Assembly (NCBI GenBank): GCA_900315105.1
Contig: OMXX01000001.1
Location: forward strand, 124,001 to 188,000
Source: an uncultured Prevotellaceae bacterium
Lineage (GTDB): Bacteria; Bacteroidota; Bacteroidia; Bacteroidales; Bacteroidaceae
DNA length: 64,000 nt
Direction: 5' to 3'
A program made the translations under genes and the position numbers. This document shows, piece by piece, positions 41,646-50,197 of this stretch. Within the stretch, counting starts at the first letter, position 1, and each line of letters begins with the position of its first letter. The notes below the pieces were generated by a model. That model was not told the origin of the DNA, did no database searches, and was given only the letters and a program-made list of their open reading frames with translations.

Positions 41646-41703
41646 CAATTCCAATATTAGGGCATTGTCATTTCATAAAGTATCTTTGTGGCAATTCCAA
41701 TAT
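41646..41703 (+). promoter_or_regulatory. Promoter -7 TATCTTTG flanked by CAATTCCAATAT repeats
   Basis: TATCTTTG at 41681-41688 fits a -7 element about 43 nt before the strong gene at 41731. The 12-mer CAATTCCAATAT occurs before it (41646-41657) and after it (41692-41703), as a repressor or activator site would. The -33 element (TTG at 41665) is too close to be ideal. Confidence 0.45.
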
Positions 41704-41730
41704 CGGAAGAAACTCTAAAAACTTATCTTT

Positions 41731-42657
41731 ATGGCATTAGAAGTAGAAACTCCAGAGAAAATCTATTGTTGCGGAGGTGACAATAACAATGCTCTGATGA
41801 CCGCTATGATGGCCAATGGCGGTGGTGTAAATGGTATGTGGAACAATCCTTGGGCTTACATGATGATGATGTACGTCATGAAGAACATGAACGGTAATGG
41901 TCAGAATGGTACTGAGGTGGGTGTTGACTACAATAGTCGCGCTCTTGCAACACTTCAGGATACCGTTAATCAGAATCAGCTCAACAGCACCGTCCTTGCT
42001 GCAATTAACAACAATCAGGATGCGGTTCGTGAGCTTGCTGGTATCTTCCACACTGACATCAGTACTATCCAGCAAGGTATTGGCTTCATCAATTCATCTA
42101 TCCAGCAAGTTGGTGGTCAGATTGGCCTTGGTATCGAGTCTGTTAAGAATGCTGTTGCTCTTGGTGACAATGCTGTTATTCGCCAGCTTTGTGATTGCTG
42201 TTGCTCTATGAAGACAATGGTAATGGAAGGCTTCAATGATACTCAGCGTTCTATTCTTGAGGGCTTCAATGGAACACAGCGTGAAATCCTGAACGGTACA
42301 TATCAGGAGCAGCTTGCAACTGAGAGACAGACCAATATTCTTGGTTCTAAGATTGACATGAACCATGCAGCAGAGCAGTTACAGACATGTCAGTCCGTAA
42401 ACGCTCTCCAGTCTCAACTTTCTCAGATGTATAGCGGATTGCAGGCAAGCATGACCAATCTTGGTTTCCAGACTGAGAAGAATACTGCCGCTATCGTTCA
42501 GAACAATACCGCACAGACACAGCGTATTCTTGATTCTATTTGTGAGCAGACAACCCAGTCACTTAGGGATAAGCTTGCTGACAAGGATAGGGAGATCCAG
42601 ACACAAACCATTCTTGCACAGCTTAAAAGTTCAACGACTGCCGCAGTAGCTGGTTAG
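41731..42657 (+). CDS. Abundant-type virion protein with helical repeats, 308 aa
   Basis: After an Asn/Gly/Met-rich N-terminus (residues 15-60, with an MMMMY run) comes a long helical region with repeats near residues 90-140 and a Cys cluster (CDCCCSM, about 154-160), followed by EGFNDTQRSILEGFNGTQREI. This layout, with a Cys-rich core and repeated T-Q-R helices, is widespread in gut phages and probably structural (trimeric fibre or decoration), though no function is proven. It has its own promoter and terminator and strong codon bias. Confidence 0.6.
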   Translation: MALEVETPEKIYCCGGDNNNALMTAMMANGGGVNGMWNNPWAYMMMMYVMKNMNGNGQNGTEVGVDYNSRALATLQDTVNQNQLNSTVLAAINNNQDAVRELAGIFHTDISTIQQGIGFINSSIQQVGGQIGLGIESVKNAVALGDNAVIRQLCDCCCSMKTMVMEGFNDTQRSILEGFNGTQREILNGTYQEQLATERQTNILGSKIDMNHAAEQLQTCQSVNALQSQLSQMYSGLQASMTNLGFQTEKNTAAIVQNNTAQTQRILDSICEQTTQSLRDKLADKDREIQTQTILAQLKSSTTAAVAG

Positions 42658-42670
42658 TTTTGTCATTACT

Positions 42671-42714
42671 TGAGGGTTGGTGCGGTATTTTTATCGCATT
42701 AAACCCTCATTTTT
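42671..42714 (+). terminator. Intrinsic terminator
   Basis: TGAGGGTT (42671-42678) pairs with AACCCTCA (42702-42709), with an inner TGCG/CGCA stem, followed by TTTTTG. Confidence 0.8.
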
Positions 42715-42753
42715 GTAAGTTTTCTGCAAAAATCACACTTTAACGCATAAAAT

Positions 42754-43197
42754 ATGAATTTTAGAGAACTGAAACAAGGGAATGAGCTGTTTATAATGAA
42801 CAGAGACACTATGGAGGTAAAGCGTGGAAACATAACACATGTTTCAGCACCACACATAGATACAAAAATAAACATGACACCTCAGCAAGTTGTTGATGTC
42901 ACCGCATTGGTTGATGGAAAAGGAATAACCTATGTTGCACCTGAAGGATCATCAGTAACATATTGTGGATCTCTGGTTATAAGTTGCTCAAAGGAATATA
43001 TTCTAAATGAGGCTAAGGCTATAAAGTCTCAATGTGAACAGCTATTATCTTCTATTGATGATACAAGATCCAAACTTGAAAAGTGCAATAAGACAATCTC
43101 AGAACTTGACGATGTGTTTAGAGAAAGACAAGAAAATGATGCCAGACTTTCCAAACTTGAAAGTATGATGCAGTCTTTATTAGATAAACTTACATAG
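42754..43197 (+). CDS. Coiled-coil-tailed phage protein, 147 aa
   Basis: Residues 1-85 form a beta-rich domain (LKQGNELFIMNRDTMEVKRGN, YVAPEGSSVTYCGSLVIS). Residues 90-147 are a coiled coil (LLSSIDDTRSKLEKCNKTIS). The pattern resembles small accessory virion proteins that sit next to the Cys-rich virion protein in related phages; the role is unknown. Confidence 0.55.
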   Translation: MNFRELKQGNELFIMNRDTMEVKRGNITHVSAPHIDTKINMTPQQVVDVTALVDGKGITYVAPEGSSVTYCGSLVISCSKEYILNEAKAIKSQCEQLLSSIDDTRSKLEKCNKTISELDDVFRERQENDARLSKLESMMQSLLDKLT

Positions 43198-43203
43198 TCT
43201 TAT

Positions 43204-43237
43204 AAGGGTGATAATTTATTTTATCACCCTTTATTGT
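43204..43237 (+). terminator. Intrinsic terminator
   Basis: AAGGGTGATAA (43204-43214) pairs perfectly with TTATCACCCTT (43221-43231) around TTTATT, followed by TATTGTTG. Confidence 0.8.
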
Positions 43238-43259
43238 TGTCTATAGTTACCAAAATAAT

Positions 43260-43275
43260 CTAATATTAATAAAAA
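43260..43275 (+). promoter_or_regulatory. CTAATATTAATAAAAA, variant motif
   Basis: A variant of the recurrent motif behind the terminator and 14 nt before the start at 43290. Confidence 0.45.
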
Positions 43276-43289
43276 CAACATAAAATATT

Positions 43290-44213
43290 ATGGCACAGGA
43301 AAAACAACTTAGCACCATAACTGAAGGTAAGGGGGCTATACCATTTTCTCCTAAAGTCAATACATCAACAGTGTATGATGAAAATGGACAGCCGCTAAAT
43401 GTTGTTCTTCGATCCGTTGATGGTAAATTCAAAGAGTGTTCTCATTCAATAGGAGAACAAAGAGAAAAAACTGAAGGATTGCAAGATACTATCAATGAAG
43501 CGGCTCTACACAATGGAGAAGTGCAAGCTGCTGTATTGGTTAATATTGCTTCAGGAACAGGACTTACAGCAGTTAATGCTCAACAGGCTTTTGCGGAAAT
43601 AGCAAGAGAAATATACCCAGTACAGGTAACTATTGCTGAAAGTAATGCTGGAACTTTTGAGATAGGTACTCGTAAAACCCCACACATTGTTCTTAGTATT
43701 TTAAGAAATGGGACTGATGTGTCATCCTTAGCCGACACCACATCTTCACAAGGCGAAGTTCAATCCGACCATAAGACGATTATTGGTTCTGAAATCACAA
43801 GTGGAACAACTACATTCCAGATTTCTGTTTCGCAAGGTGGTCAGACAGTCGATGCTCCTAATCAAGTATTCGACTTTATGAATTATCGTTATTATGGTGT
43901 AATTAATAGCACAACCGAGCCGACAAAGGCACAGGTAAAGACATTGTGTGAAAATGGCACCTTGACTAAGCAATTAAGTCGTTCTACCAAAATGTCGGCA
44001 ACTGATCTCGCAGCCAATAAATGCTATGTGTTTGTAGTTCCAAATACAAATATTAATCTCATAGTCAAAAATGCGAAATCGGGCAATCCTATAAGTGGAT
44101 GCACAGTTGATACGGTTACTATCAATCGAGTTAATGGCACTGGTACGGTAAGCTGCAAATATGTAATCGTTCCTTATGGTGCTGCCGCATGGACATTTGA
44201 GATAACTAATTAA
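43290..44213 (+). CDS. Tail fibre or appendage protein, 307 aa
   Basis: The N-terminal part includes a segment typical of fibre-attachment regions (PFSPKVNTSTVYDENGQPLN, residues 17-36) and a short coiled coil. It is followed by beta-rich Ig-like repeats (about 105-200) and a C-terminal beta domain ending YGAAAWTFEITN. It starts a run of adhesion-type genes, so a tail-fibre role is likely. Confidence 0.55.
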   Translation: MAQEKQLSTITEGKGAIPFSPKVNTSTVYDENGQPLNVVLRSVDGKFKECSHSIGEQREKTEGLQDTINEAALHNGEVQAAVLVNIASGTGLTAVNAQQAFAEIAREIYPVQVTIAESNAGTFEIGTRKTPHIVLSILRNGTDVSSLADTTSSQGEVQSDHKTIIGSEITSGTTTFQISVSQGGQTVDAPNQVFDFMNYRYYGVINSTTEPTKAQVKTLCENGTLTKQLSRSTKMSATDLAANKCYVFVVPNTNINLIVKNAKSGNPISGCTVDTVTINRVNGTGTVSCKYVIVPYGAAAWTFEITN

Positions 44214-44224
44214 ATTAGACGGTT

Positions 44225-44566
44225 ATGGCAACAAAGAAAGAACAAGTGGCCTTTGAGTTAGAAAATCCTGGTGGATTTGTTACTCAAGCAAGTCAAATAG
44301 GCATGGATGGTAAACCCATCAATCAGCAAATAACTGGTAGAGACACTAAGGTTAATTATAATTCTGGCAGTATTGAGAGTAAATTAAATGCCATGATTGA
44401 TTGTATGCAGTTAATGATACAAGGTGTTGTGTTTCATTCTGGCACCCCTTTTGTGTCACCAGCAGAACTTAATGATCATCTCGAATTGTTGAGAATATCA
44501 AGCAGTTCAACTACAGCTAAGTGCGGTCAAGCAATTTGTGGTCAAGCAATATGTGGAACTAATTAA
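44225..44566 (+). CDS. Small appendage protein with Cys repeat tail, 113 aa
   Basis: It shares with the previous protein the look of an attachment segment (NPGGFVTQASQIGMDGKPINQ) and a short helical part. It ends in a repeat with cysteines, CGQAICGQAICGTN. It may be a short trimeric linker in the appendage. Function unknown. Confidence 0.5.
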   Translation: MATKKEQVAFELENPGGFVTQASQIGMDGKPINQQITGRDTKVNYNSGSIESKLNAMIDCMQLMIQGVVFHSGTPFVSPAELNDHLELLRISSSSTTAKCGQAICGQAICGTN

Positions 44567-44579
44567 AAAATAAGAAGAT

Positions 44580-46112
44580 ATGGCAAATATTCCAAAATTA
44601 AACTATTCGTTTACCGACAATCAAACAACGATTTCGGCTGAACACTTGAATGCTTTTGTTAATAGGATTAACTTGTTGATTGATGCGGTAGGTGAACAAC
44701 CTGTTCCTACACAGACGGTTGCAACACCTACTATTTCTATAAGTGGCACAACCGCAACAATCAGTTGCTCTACAAGCGGTGCAACTATATATTACACAAC
44801 TAATGGTAATACACCAACAACAAGTAGCACTCAATATAGTAGCCCTATTACATTGTCTGGTGCCTGCACAATTAAAGCTATCGCGGTTAAGAGTGGAATG
44901 AGCAATTCATCTGTTGCAAGTCAAAGCTACACACCATCCGTTGTGGCTGCGCCTGTGATAAGTATTAGCGGTAATTCTGCAACTATAACTTGCGCGACAT
45001 CGGGTGCAACTATACATTACACATTAGATGGAACTACACCGACAGCAAGCAGCGCTCAATACAGCAGTCCTATCACGTTATCGGATGCTTGCACAATCAA
45101 AGCTATTGCGATGAAGAGTGGCATGACAAATTCATCTGTTGTAAGCCAGTCTTATTCGCCACCAGTAGCTCAGTATATCACATTTACAGATTCGGCAGTC
45201 AAGGCTATTCTCGTTGCGGATGCAACCATTAATACGAGTGGTGACAGCGAAATTTCCTTTGAAGAGGCAGCAGCAGCAGAAGCATTGCCATCAGCGTTGA
45301 AGAACAATACAACTATCACTTCATTCAATGAGTTGGAAAACTTCACAGGCTTGACCTACATTTCCTCTGAACAATTTAAGGGAGACAGCAATCTTGCAAG
45401 TATCAAATTCCCTTCTACTATAACGGATATTAGAGGCTTGGCATTTACGGATTGCACAGAACTTGGTAGTATCACATTACCTCCTAATCTAACGACATTA
45501 GGTAGCAATGTTTTCAAGAATTGCACCAAAGTCAACTTCTCATCTATACCAAACGGAGTGACAGAAATAGGTACTGCCACATTCTATGGTTGTACTGCTT
45601 TGGCACTATCCTCACTGCCGACAGGCTTGACGAGCATTGGTAGCCAAGCGTTCTATAATTGTGGAAATATCACTTGTAACACATTGCCAAGTACACTGAC
45701 TTCAATCGCAGGTTCGGCATTCTATAATTGCACCAAAGTAACATTCAGCTCATTACCATCGGGAATTACGTCAATCGCCAATCTTACATTCTATGGTTGC
45801 AAACTTATCACTATATCCGCTATACCAAGCGGTGTAACATCAATTGGTGATAATGCTTTCAGAGGTTGCACAGGCTTGACTACTATGGAAATACCATCCA
45901 CAGTTACGTCATTAGGAACTAAGGTATTTAATGGTTGCACTAATCTTGCTAAGGTTAAGATGCCAGCAACACCGCCTACAATAGTAGATGATACTTTCCC
46001 ATCTACAACGGTATTTTACGTTCCTGATGCAACTGCTCAAGCAGCTTATGCAGCAGCAAGTGTATGGAGTGGCATAGAATCAAGTAGAATTAAATTGTGG
46101 TCTGAATGGTAA
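44580..46112 (+). CDS. Adhesin-like tail protein: chitobiase-type repeats plus BspA-type LRRs, 510 aa
   Basis: Residues 46-205 contain two tandem copies of a chitobiase C-terminal/FN3-like domain (ATISCSTSGATIYYTTNG and ATITCATSGATIHYTLDG), each about 75 aa. Residues 245-490 are BspA-type leucine-rich repeats (LTSIGSQAFYNCGNITCNTL), at least nine. Such modules bind surface glycans or proteins in gut Bacteroidetes. A receptor-binding role is inferred. The two chitobiase-like copies are also close in DNA, showing recent duplication. Confidence 0.75.
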   Translation: MANIPKLNYSFTDNQTTISAEHLNAFVNRINLLIDAVGEQPVPTQTVATPTISISGTTATISCSTSGATIYYTTNGNTPTTSSTQYSSPITLSGACTIKAIAVKSGMSNSSVASQSYTPSVVAAPVISISGNSATITCATSGATIHYTLDGTTPTASSAQYSSPITLSDACTIKAIAMKSGMTNSSVVSQSYSPPVAQYITFTDSAVKAILVADATINTSGDSEISFEEAAAAEALPSALKNNTTITSFNELENFTGLTYISSEQFKGDSNLASIKFPSTITDIRGLAFTDCTELGSITLPPNLTTLGSNVFKNCTKVNFSSIPNGVTEIGTATFYGCTALALSSLPTGLTSIGSQAFYNCGNITCNTLPSTLTSIAGSAFYNCTKVTFSSLPSGITSIANLTFYGCKLITISAIPSGVTSIGDNAFRGCTGLTTMEIPSTVTSLGTKVFNGCTNLAKVKMPATPPTIVDDTFPSTTVFYVPDATAQAAYAAASVWSGIESSRIKLWSEW

Positions 46113-46131
46113 TTCCTAAAGATAGATAATT

Positions 46132-47952
46132 ATGGCAGACAATATTTATAGAAGTGATGGCACACCTTTACAGTTACCCCAAGTCAATGTCAATCCGATA
46201 TTGACTGAGGGTACTCCTATCGCCTCTATTAATGGTAAGGTGTTGTACGCCCCAAGTGACGGTGGAGGTGGTGAGCCTGTAGTGGTTGAAACTGTATATA
46301 CTCTTGCAGATATTGCCGTAGAAGGCTCTAAGACAGGTTACTACGTACATACTGATGGAAGAATACTATCAGCAGCTAACTGTATTGTAACTAAACCATT
46401 CCTACTTAAAGTTGGTGATGTTATCACCTGTTCAACTGGAGGTACAGGTATTTCCGTTTTGTCTATGTCTAACAGCATTACAGGCAATAGAGTAGATTCA
46501 GTCGTAGCTGCAACAACATCATTCTTAGGCACAATCGAAACAGAAGGGTATTATGTATTTAGTGGACGCATTAATAGACAAGATGATACAAATCTTGTAG
46601 TTGAGGTGCATCGCTATACCACAGACAATCCTTTGGAAGAGCTTGAAGAAAGGGTAGATGTACTCGAACATAAAGTTAATGGAATATCTGGTGCATCATC
46701 AGCCCTTTCTCTCGGTGTCCTCAATTACATGGATGAGATACCGTCCTATTGGTTTGGTTCTGGGTATGGCAATGGAATGTGGTACGATACCTATTTGGAG
46801 AATAAGATTCATTCTGTACCGCAAGGCAAGCATTTCATTTTCATCACAGACGTACATTACACCTTGAACAAGAAACATTCAGCAGCACTCCTCGACTATA
46901 TTAGGCGAAGAATGAACATCAAGACTATAATTCATGGTGGTGATGTAGAGAACGAGGCAACAACTAAAGAAGCGGCTGCAAAACAATGGCTTGATTTCAA
47001 TGAGGATTATGTGTTCAGAATTGGTTCTGACTTCAAGCAAGTATGCGGAGACCATGACCACAATGCAAGTTCAGGACATGAGCCTCTTCCTTATGAGTTC
47101 GTACAGGAAGCGATGAACGGATATAATATTAATGAGCTTCATTACGATACCTTGTATGATGAAAGGATTGCCACTTATGGTTGGTCAGCAAGTGAAATGG
47201 CCGAGTACGAAGCATGGAAGAAAATGCACTACTATTATGACGATACCACTATCTCTACAAGGTTCATAGTTCTACATACTGGTTGGCCAGGCGATGTAGG
47301 ATTAATATACACAAAGATAGGTGAGGGCGCTCAGTCTGAAACAGGTGCGCCATACTTGCAAATGGATTTCTTGTATCATGCACTTATGACTGTACCAAAT
47401 GGATATAATGTTGTGGTGTGTGGACATAATGTAATAGGTAATAAATATTACAGGGTAGATGAGCAAACTATGTATAACCTAACTGAGCCTGTCTGGAAGG
47501 GTTCATGGCAACAGGTTTCAAAAATGCTCAGAGCATTTATCCATAAGACTGTTTCACCATCTATAACATATCGAGATTGGGATGGAACTGCCACCAAAAC
47601 GAAGGTATATGATTACAGCGAAGCTCCAACCGCTAACATCGTATTCTGTATAGGTGGCGATGTGCATTGGGATATTATGGCTAAAGCACAGACATCATTA
47701 GAAACATTGGCAAATGTAACTAATGGAAGTTCAATCAGTAAGACTGAGGATATTGCTCATATTGTTGTAATGACTGACGGAGCAGATCGAGGCTACAAGA
47801 GCTATCCAAATGGAGATGCTATATGCCCATCCGCAACAGCAGGAACATTGGATGAACAGGCATTTGACATAGTTACACTTAATGATAAGGGTATATTCTT
47901 TACAAGAATAGGCTGTGGTTCTGACAGAAGTATTTTATTCTCTAATAGTTAA
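46132..47952 (+). CDS. Tail appendage protein with metallophosphoesterase domain, 606 aa
   Basis: Residues 1-55 hold an attachment-type segment (GTPLQLPQVNVNPILTEGTP) and residues 60-170 a beta domain. Residues 225-600 are a calcineurin-like metallophosphoesterase with FITDVHY, GGDVEN, GDHDHN (in place of GNHD), VCGHN and GGDVHWD, so the metal-binding residues appear largely complete. A phage-tail phosphoesterase could act on surface polysaccharide, teichoic-like or phospholipid phosphates. It is probably a receptor-binding or depolymerase-type protein; the substrate is unknown. Confidence 0.7.
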   Translation: MADNIYRSDGTPLQLPQVNVNPILTEGTPIASINGKVLYAPSDGGGGEPVVVETVYTLADIAVEGSKTGYYVHTDGRILSAANCIVTKPFLLKVGDVITCSTGGTGISVLSMSNSITGNRVDSVVAATTSFLGTIETEGYYVFSGRINRQDDTNLVVEVHRYTTDNPLEELEERVDVLEHKVNGISGASSALSLGVLNYMDEIPSYWFGSGYGNGMWYDTYLENKIHSVPQGKHFIFITDVHYTLNKKHSAALLDYIRRRMNIKTIIHGGDVENEATTKEAAAKQWLDFNEDYVFRIGSDFKQVCGDHDHNASSGHEPLPYEFVQEAMNGYNINELHYDTLYDERIATYGWSASEMAEYEAWKKMHYYYDDTTISTRFIVLHTGWPGDVGLIYTKIGEGAQSETGAPYLQMDFLYHALMTVPNGYNVVVCGHNVIGNKYYRVDEQTMYNLTEPVWKGSWQQVSKMLRAFIHKTVSPSITYRDWDGTATKTKVYDYSEAPTANIVFCIGGDVHWDIMAKAQTSLETLANVTNGSSISKTEDIAHIVVMTDGADRGYKSYPNGDAICPSATAGTLDEQAFDIVTLNDKGIFFTRIGCGSDRSILFSNS

Positions 47953-47953
47953 T

Positions 47954-48028
47954 ATGACACACATAGACAAGAACAGCATAAAGTACTTCTCTGTATGCCT
48001 TACAGGACAAATTTGCACAATAATCTAA
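47954..48028 (+). pseudogene. Truncated second copy of the 76-aa membrane protein gene
   Basis: The frame MTHIDKNSIKYFSVCL matches MKHIDRNSLKHFTVCL, the first 16 residues of 39590-39820, and then diverges (TGQICTII) and stops. The membrane segments are missing. It is best read as a leftover of a duplication or recombination. It follows the stop of the phosphoesterase gene by one base and lies in front of the lysis genes. Confidence 0.6.
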
Positions 48029-48046
48029 ATAATAAGGAGGTGTCTG

Positions 48047-48118
48047 ATGACATCTCTTTATTGTTTTATATTGAATACAAAGAAAATGAAACACAAATAC
48101 TTGTTGAGCAGCAATTAA
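48047..48118 (+). CDS. Possible micro-protein, 23 aa
   Basis: An AAGGAGGTG sequence, rare on this strand, lies 5 nt before an ATG whose frame runs for 23 codons (MTSLYCFILNTKKMKHKYLL). This may be a chance reading in the debris between the truncated copy and the holin gene. Low confidence. Confidence 0.2.
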   Translation: MTSLYCFILNTKKMKHKYLLSSN

Positions 48119-48126
48119 ACAAGTGT

Positions 48127-48142
48127 CTATTATTTAGAAAAC
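48127..48142 (+). promoter_or_regulatory. CTATTATTTAGAAAAC motif
   Basis: A one-base variant of the recurrent motif, 6 nt before the start of the holin-like gene at 48149. Confidence 0.55.
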
Positions 48143-48148
48143 AGCAAT

Positions 48149-48367
48149 ATGAAAGAGTTTTTCAAATCAATGATGGGTAGGGGAGGATACAGCTCCAAAC
48201 GTTTCTGCGGTTTTATGATCGTAGGAATGCTCTGTTTTGCCTATGTGTATTGCACCATTAAGCAATGTCAGATGCTTGAGGCTACTTATGGTTTCATGGC
48301 ACTTGCTGGCACCTTACTTGGCATTGAAACAATATTTACTAAGGGTAGTTCAAAGAATGGGAAATAA
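48149..48367 (+). CDS. Holin-like membrane protein, 72 aa
   Basis: It starts with a basic amphipathic segment (MKEFFKSMMGRGGYSSKRF) and has two membrane segments (about 21-38, GFMIVGMLCFAYVYCTI, and 45-63, YGFMALAGTLLGIETIF), followed by a basic tail. This is the layout of small two-segment phage holins. The following gene has a spanin-like shape, which supports a lysis cassette. No endolysin is visible nearby. Confidence 0.6.
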   Translation: MKEFFKSMMGRGGYSSKRFCGFMIVGMLCFAYVYCTIKQCQMLEATYGFMALAGTLLGIETIFTKGSSKNGK

Positions 48368-48848
48368 GGAACGGATAATATGGTGGCTAATATTGGTACT
48401 ATTGTTAATATCAACAATAGGAGTAATTACACGTCACCTTATGCAACCTAAAAATGTCAGCGTAACTTACGATACAATAACCGTATATGACACAATTATT
48501 TACCCTATCCCATGTGATAGCATAATCAAAAGATACGAAACTGTCAAGCTTCCAGTAACAAATACTGAAGTGAGAACAGATACCATATATAAAATAGACT
48601 CTGTAGAAGTCTCAGTTCCAATCTCACAAAAAACATATTCGGATAGCACTTACAAAGCTGTCATCTCAGGATTCCATATATCCCTTGACAGCATAATTGT
48701 AAGGAACAGGGAAATAACCAAAACAATTACTGAAACCAGATACAAGCCTACGAGATGGGGGCTTGGCATATCTGCTGGGTATGATCCCATTAACAATAGC
48801 GTGGGAATAACACTCGGTGTTCAGTACAATATATTACCACTAAAGTAA
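48357..48848 (+). CDS. Spanin-like membrane-anchored protein, 163 aa
   Basis: The start at 48357 (MGNKERIIWWLILVLLL) overlaps the holin-like gene by 11 bases. One N-terminal membrane segment (residues 7-25) is followed by an extracytoplasmic region rich in Tyr, Asp, Thr and Ile, with alternating beta pattern (YDTITVYDTIIYPIPCDSI), ending in strands like those of outer-membrane-contacting proteins (WGLGISAGYDPI, VGITLGVQYN). Similar proteins occur beside holins in Bacteroidetes phages. The role is inferred. Confidence 0.55.
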   Translation: MGNKERIIWWLILVLLLISTIGVITRHLMQPKNVSVTYDTITVYDTIIYPIPCDSIIKRYETVKLPVTNTEVRTDTIYKIDSVEVSVPISQKTYSDSTYKAVISGFHISLDSIIVRNREITKTITETRYKPTRWGLGISAGYDPINNSVGITLGVQYNILPLK

Positions 48849-49528
48849 TGAAGACATATACAACAAGGTCAGGACAGAACATATTCGATATTTGCTTGAT
48901 ACTATATGGAAGTATCGAAGGCATACTGGATCTTCTGGTATGTAACACATCTATTGACATTACTGAATATGGGCCGAGTGAACTGGAAGGCAAGCAACTT
49001 ACTATGGATACTAAAATATCCAGGGGTATAATATTGAAATATCATGAAGGGATCAATATTAATACCAATGTAATTGACAATGCTTCCCAGTCAAACACAC
49101 CATTTGCAAACGGAGATCACTATATAGAAATTCCAGTTATAAATCCTGAGTCTATTATAATGATTGTGGATCAAACTGGAATTATGTCAACTTTCAGGTG
49201 TCAGCTTGTTTCTGGTACAATTTATATAGACTGGGGTGACTTTAGCGATGTCGATGTTATAGAGCCTGAAGATGACATAACAATAGAGCATGTTTATAAG
49301 TCTTCTGGCAAGCATGAGATTAAGATATACGGTGAAGGACTTATCCATTTCCATATCCTTGATATTAGGGGGATAAATGGTATTGCATATCCAACAAGCA
49401 GGATATATGCTGATGAGTTCTACACGAACAACAATAATCCTGACCTTCAGGGGCTTATAACCTCAGAACCTATAATTGAATGGTATATTGTAGATGAGGT
49501 TCCATTGGATACAGCTAAAATTAAATAA
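48848..49528 (+). CDS. LysM-like baseplate/tail protein, 226 aa
   Basis: The N-terminus (TYTTRSGQNIFDICLILYGS, residues 3-22, then the rest of about 45 residues) has the LysM pattern found in gp53-type baseplate proteins and in peptidoglycan-binding proteins. The second part (TIYIDWGDFSDVDVI, then EHVYKSSGKHEIKIYG) resembles a PKD-like domain. The start shares a base with the previous stop. A baseplate or peptidoglycan-contact role is likely. Confidence 0.6.
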   Translation: MKTYTTRSGQNIFDICLILYGSIEGILDLLVCNTSIDITEYGPSELEGKQLTMDTKISRGIILKYHEGININTNVIDNASQSNTPFANGDHYIEIPVINPESIIMIVDQTGIMSTFRCQLVSGTIYIDWGDFSDVDVIEPEDDITIEHVYKSSGKHEIKIYGEGLIHFHILDIRGINGIAYPTSRIYADEFYTNNNNPDLQGLITSEPIIEWYIVDEVPLDTAKIK

Positions 49529-49530
49529 AT

Positions 49531-50196
49531 ATGGAAATAACAAGATTTGCAACTGGAGATATTGATGTATCTGAAAGATTGAATCTTATGATAGATACAA
49601 TAGATCAGAATGAAACAGATATTGTAGCGATTAAAAAGAAGATATTCCCAATGACAGCTACGGTATCCATTTCACCAACAGGCTATAAGGAAAAGGGATC
49701 GGGATCAGTTAATGTTACTATCTCTTGGGCTAATGCTAAGGTAGATAATCAACCAGTATCCATTACAAAAGTTACAATTAATGGTGAGGAAGTAAACGCT
49801 GCTGCTGGAAGTGTAGTAAGAAGCGTTTCAGATACCACATCATTTGCCGTTGTTGTGTATGCTGCTGGTATGTCAGATTCTCATAGTGTTGGTATTACTT
49901 ATGTATATCCAACGTACATATTCTTCTCTGTTGAGTCTAACTATCAGAATGTTACGCTTGGTGGTACAAAGCAATTACTTGGTAATGCTACAATGAATAA
50001 TAAGAGTGTTACCAATAATGCTGCTACAGATGCTTATCTATGGATTTGCACACCTTATAATGTTTCATCGGTAAAGACATCTGGAGGTCTTGAAATTGGT
50101 GTGGCTGGTTCTATAAGGGGTACAAGAAATAATCTCAAATACTGGAGAAGCAATGATGCTCTTGCACCTGGAACATGGATATTTAATGTAAAATAA
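49531..50196 (+). CDS. Beta-rich appendage protein, 221 aa
   Basis: A short coiled coil (residues 10-40, LNLMIDTIDQNETDIVAIKKK) is followed by Ig-like beta repeats (VSISPTGYKEKGSGSVNVTI) and a C-terminal beta domain ending APGTWIFNVK, similar to the end of the protein at 43290 (AAWTFEITN). The two may share a C-terminal module. Probably a tail appendage. Confidence 0.5.
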   Translation: MEITRFATGDIDVSERLNLMIDTIDQNETDIVAIKKKIFPMTATVSISPTGYKEKGSGSVNVTISWANAKVDNQPVSITKVTINGEEVNAAAGSVVRSVSDTTSFAVVVYAAGMSDSHSVGITYVYPTYIFFSVESNYQNVTLGGTKQLLGNATMNNKSVTNNAATDAYLWICTPYNVSSVKTSGGLEIGVAGSIRGTRNNLKYWRSNDALAPGTWIFNVK

Positions 50197-50197
50197 T

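Noticed and set aside
47995..48180. A 61-aa frame between the phosphoesterase and holin genes
   Set aside because: It overlaps the truncated duplicate and the start of the holin gene in another frame and has no initiation signal; composition is not protein-like.
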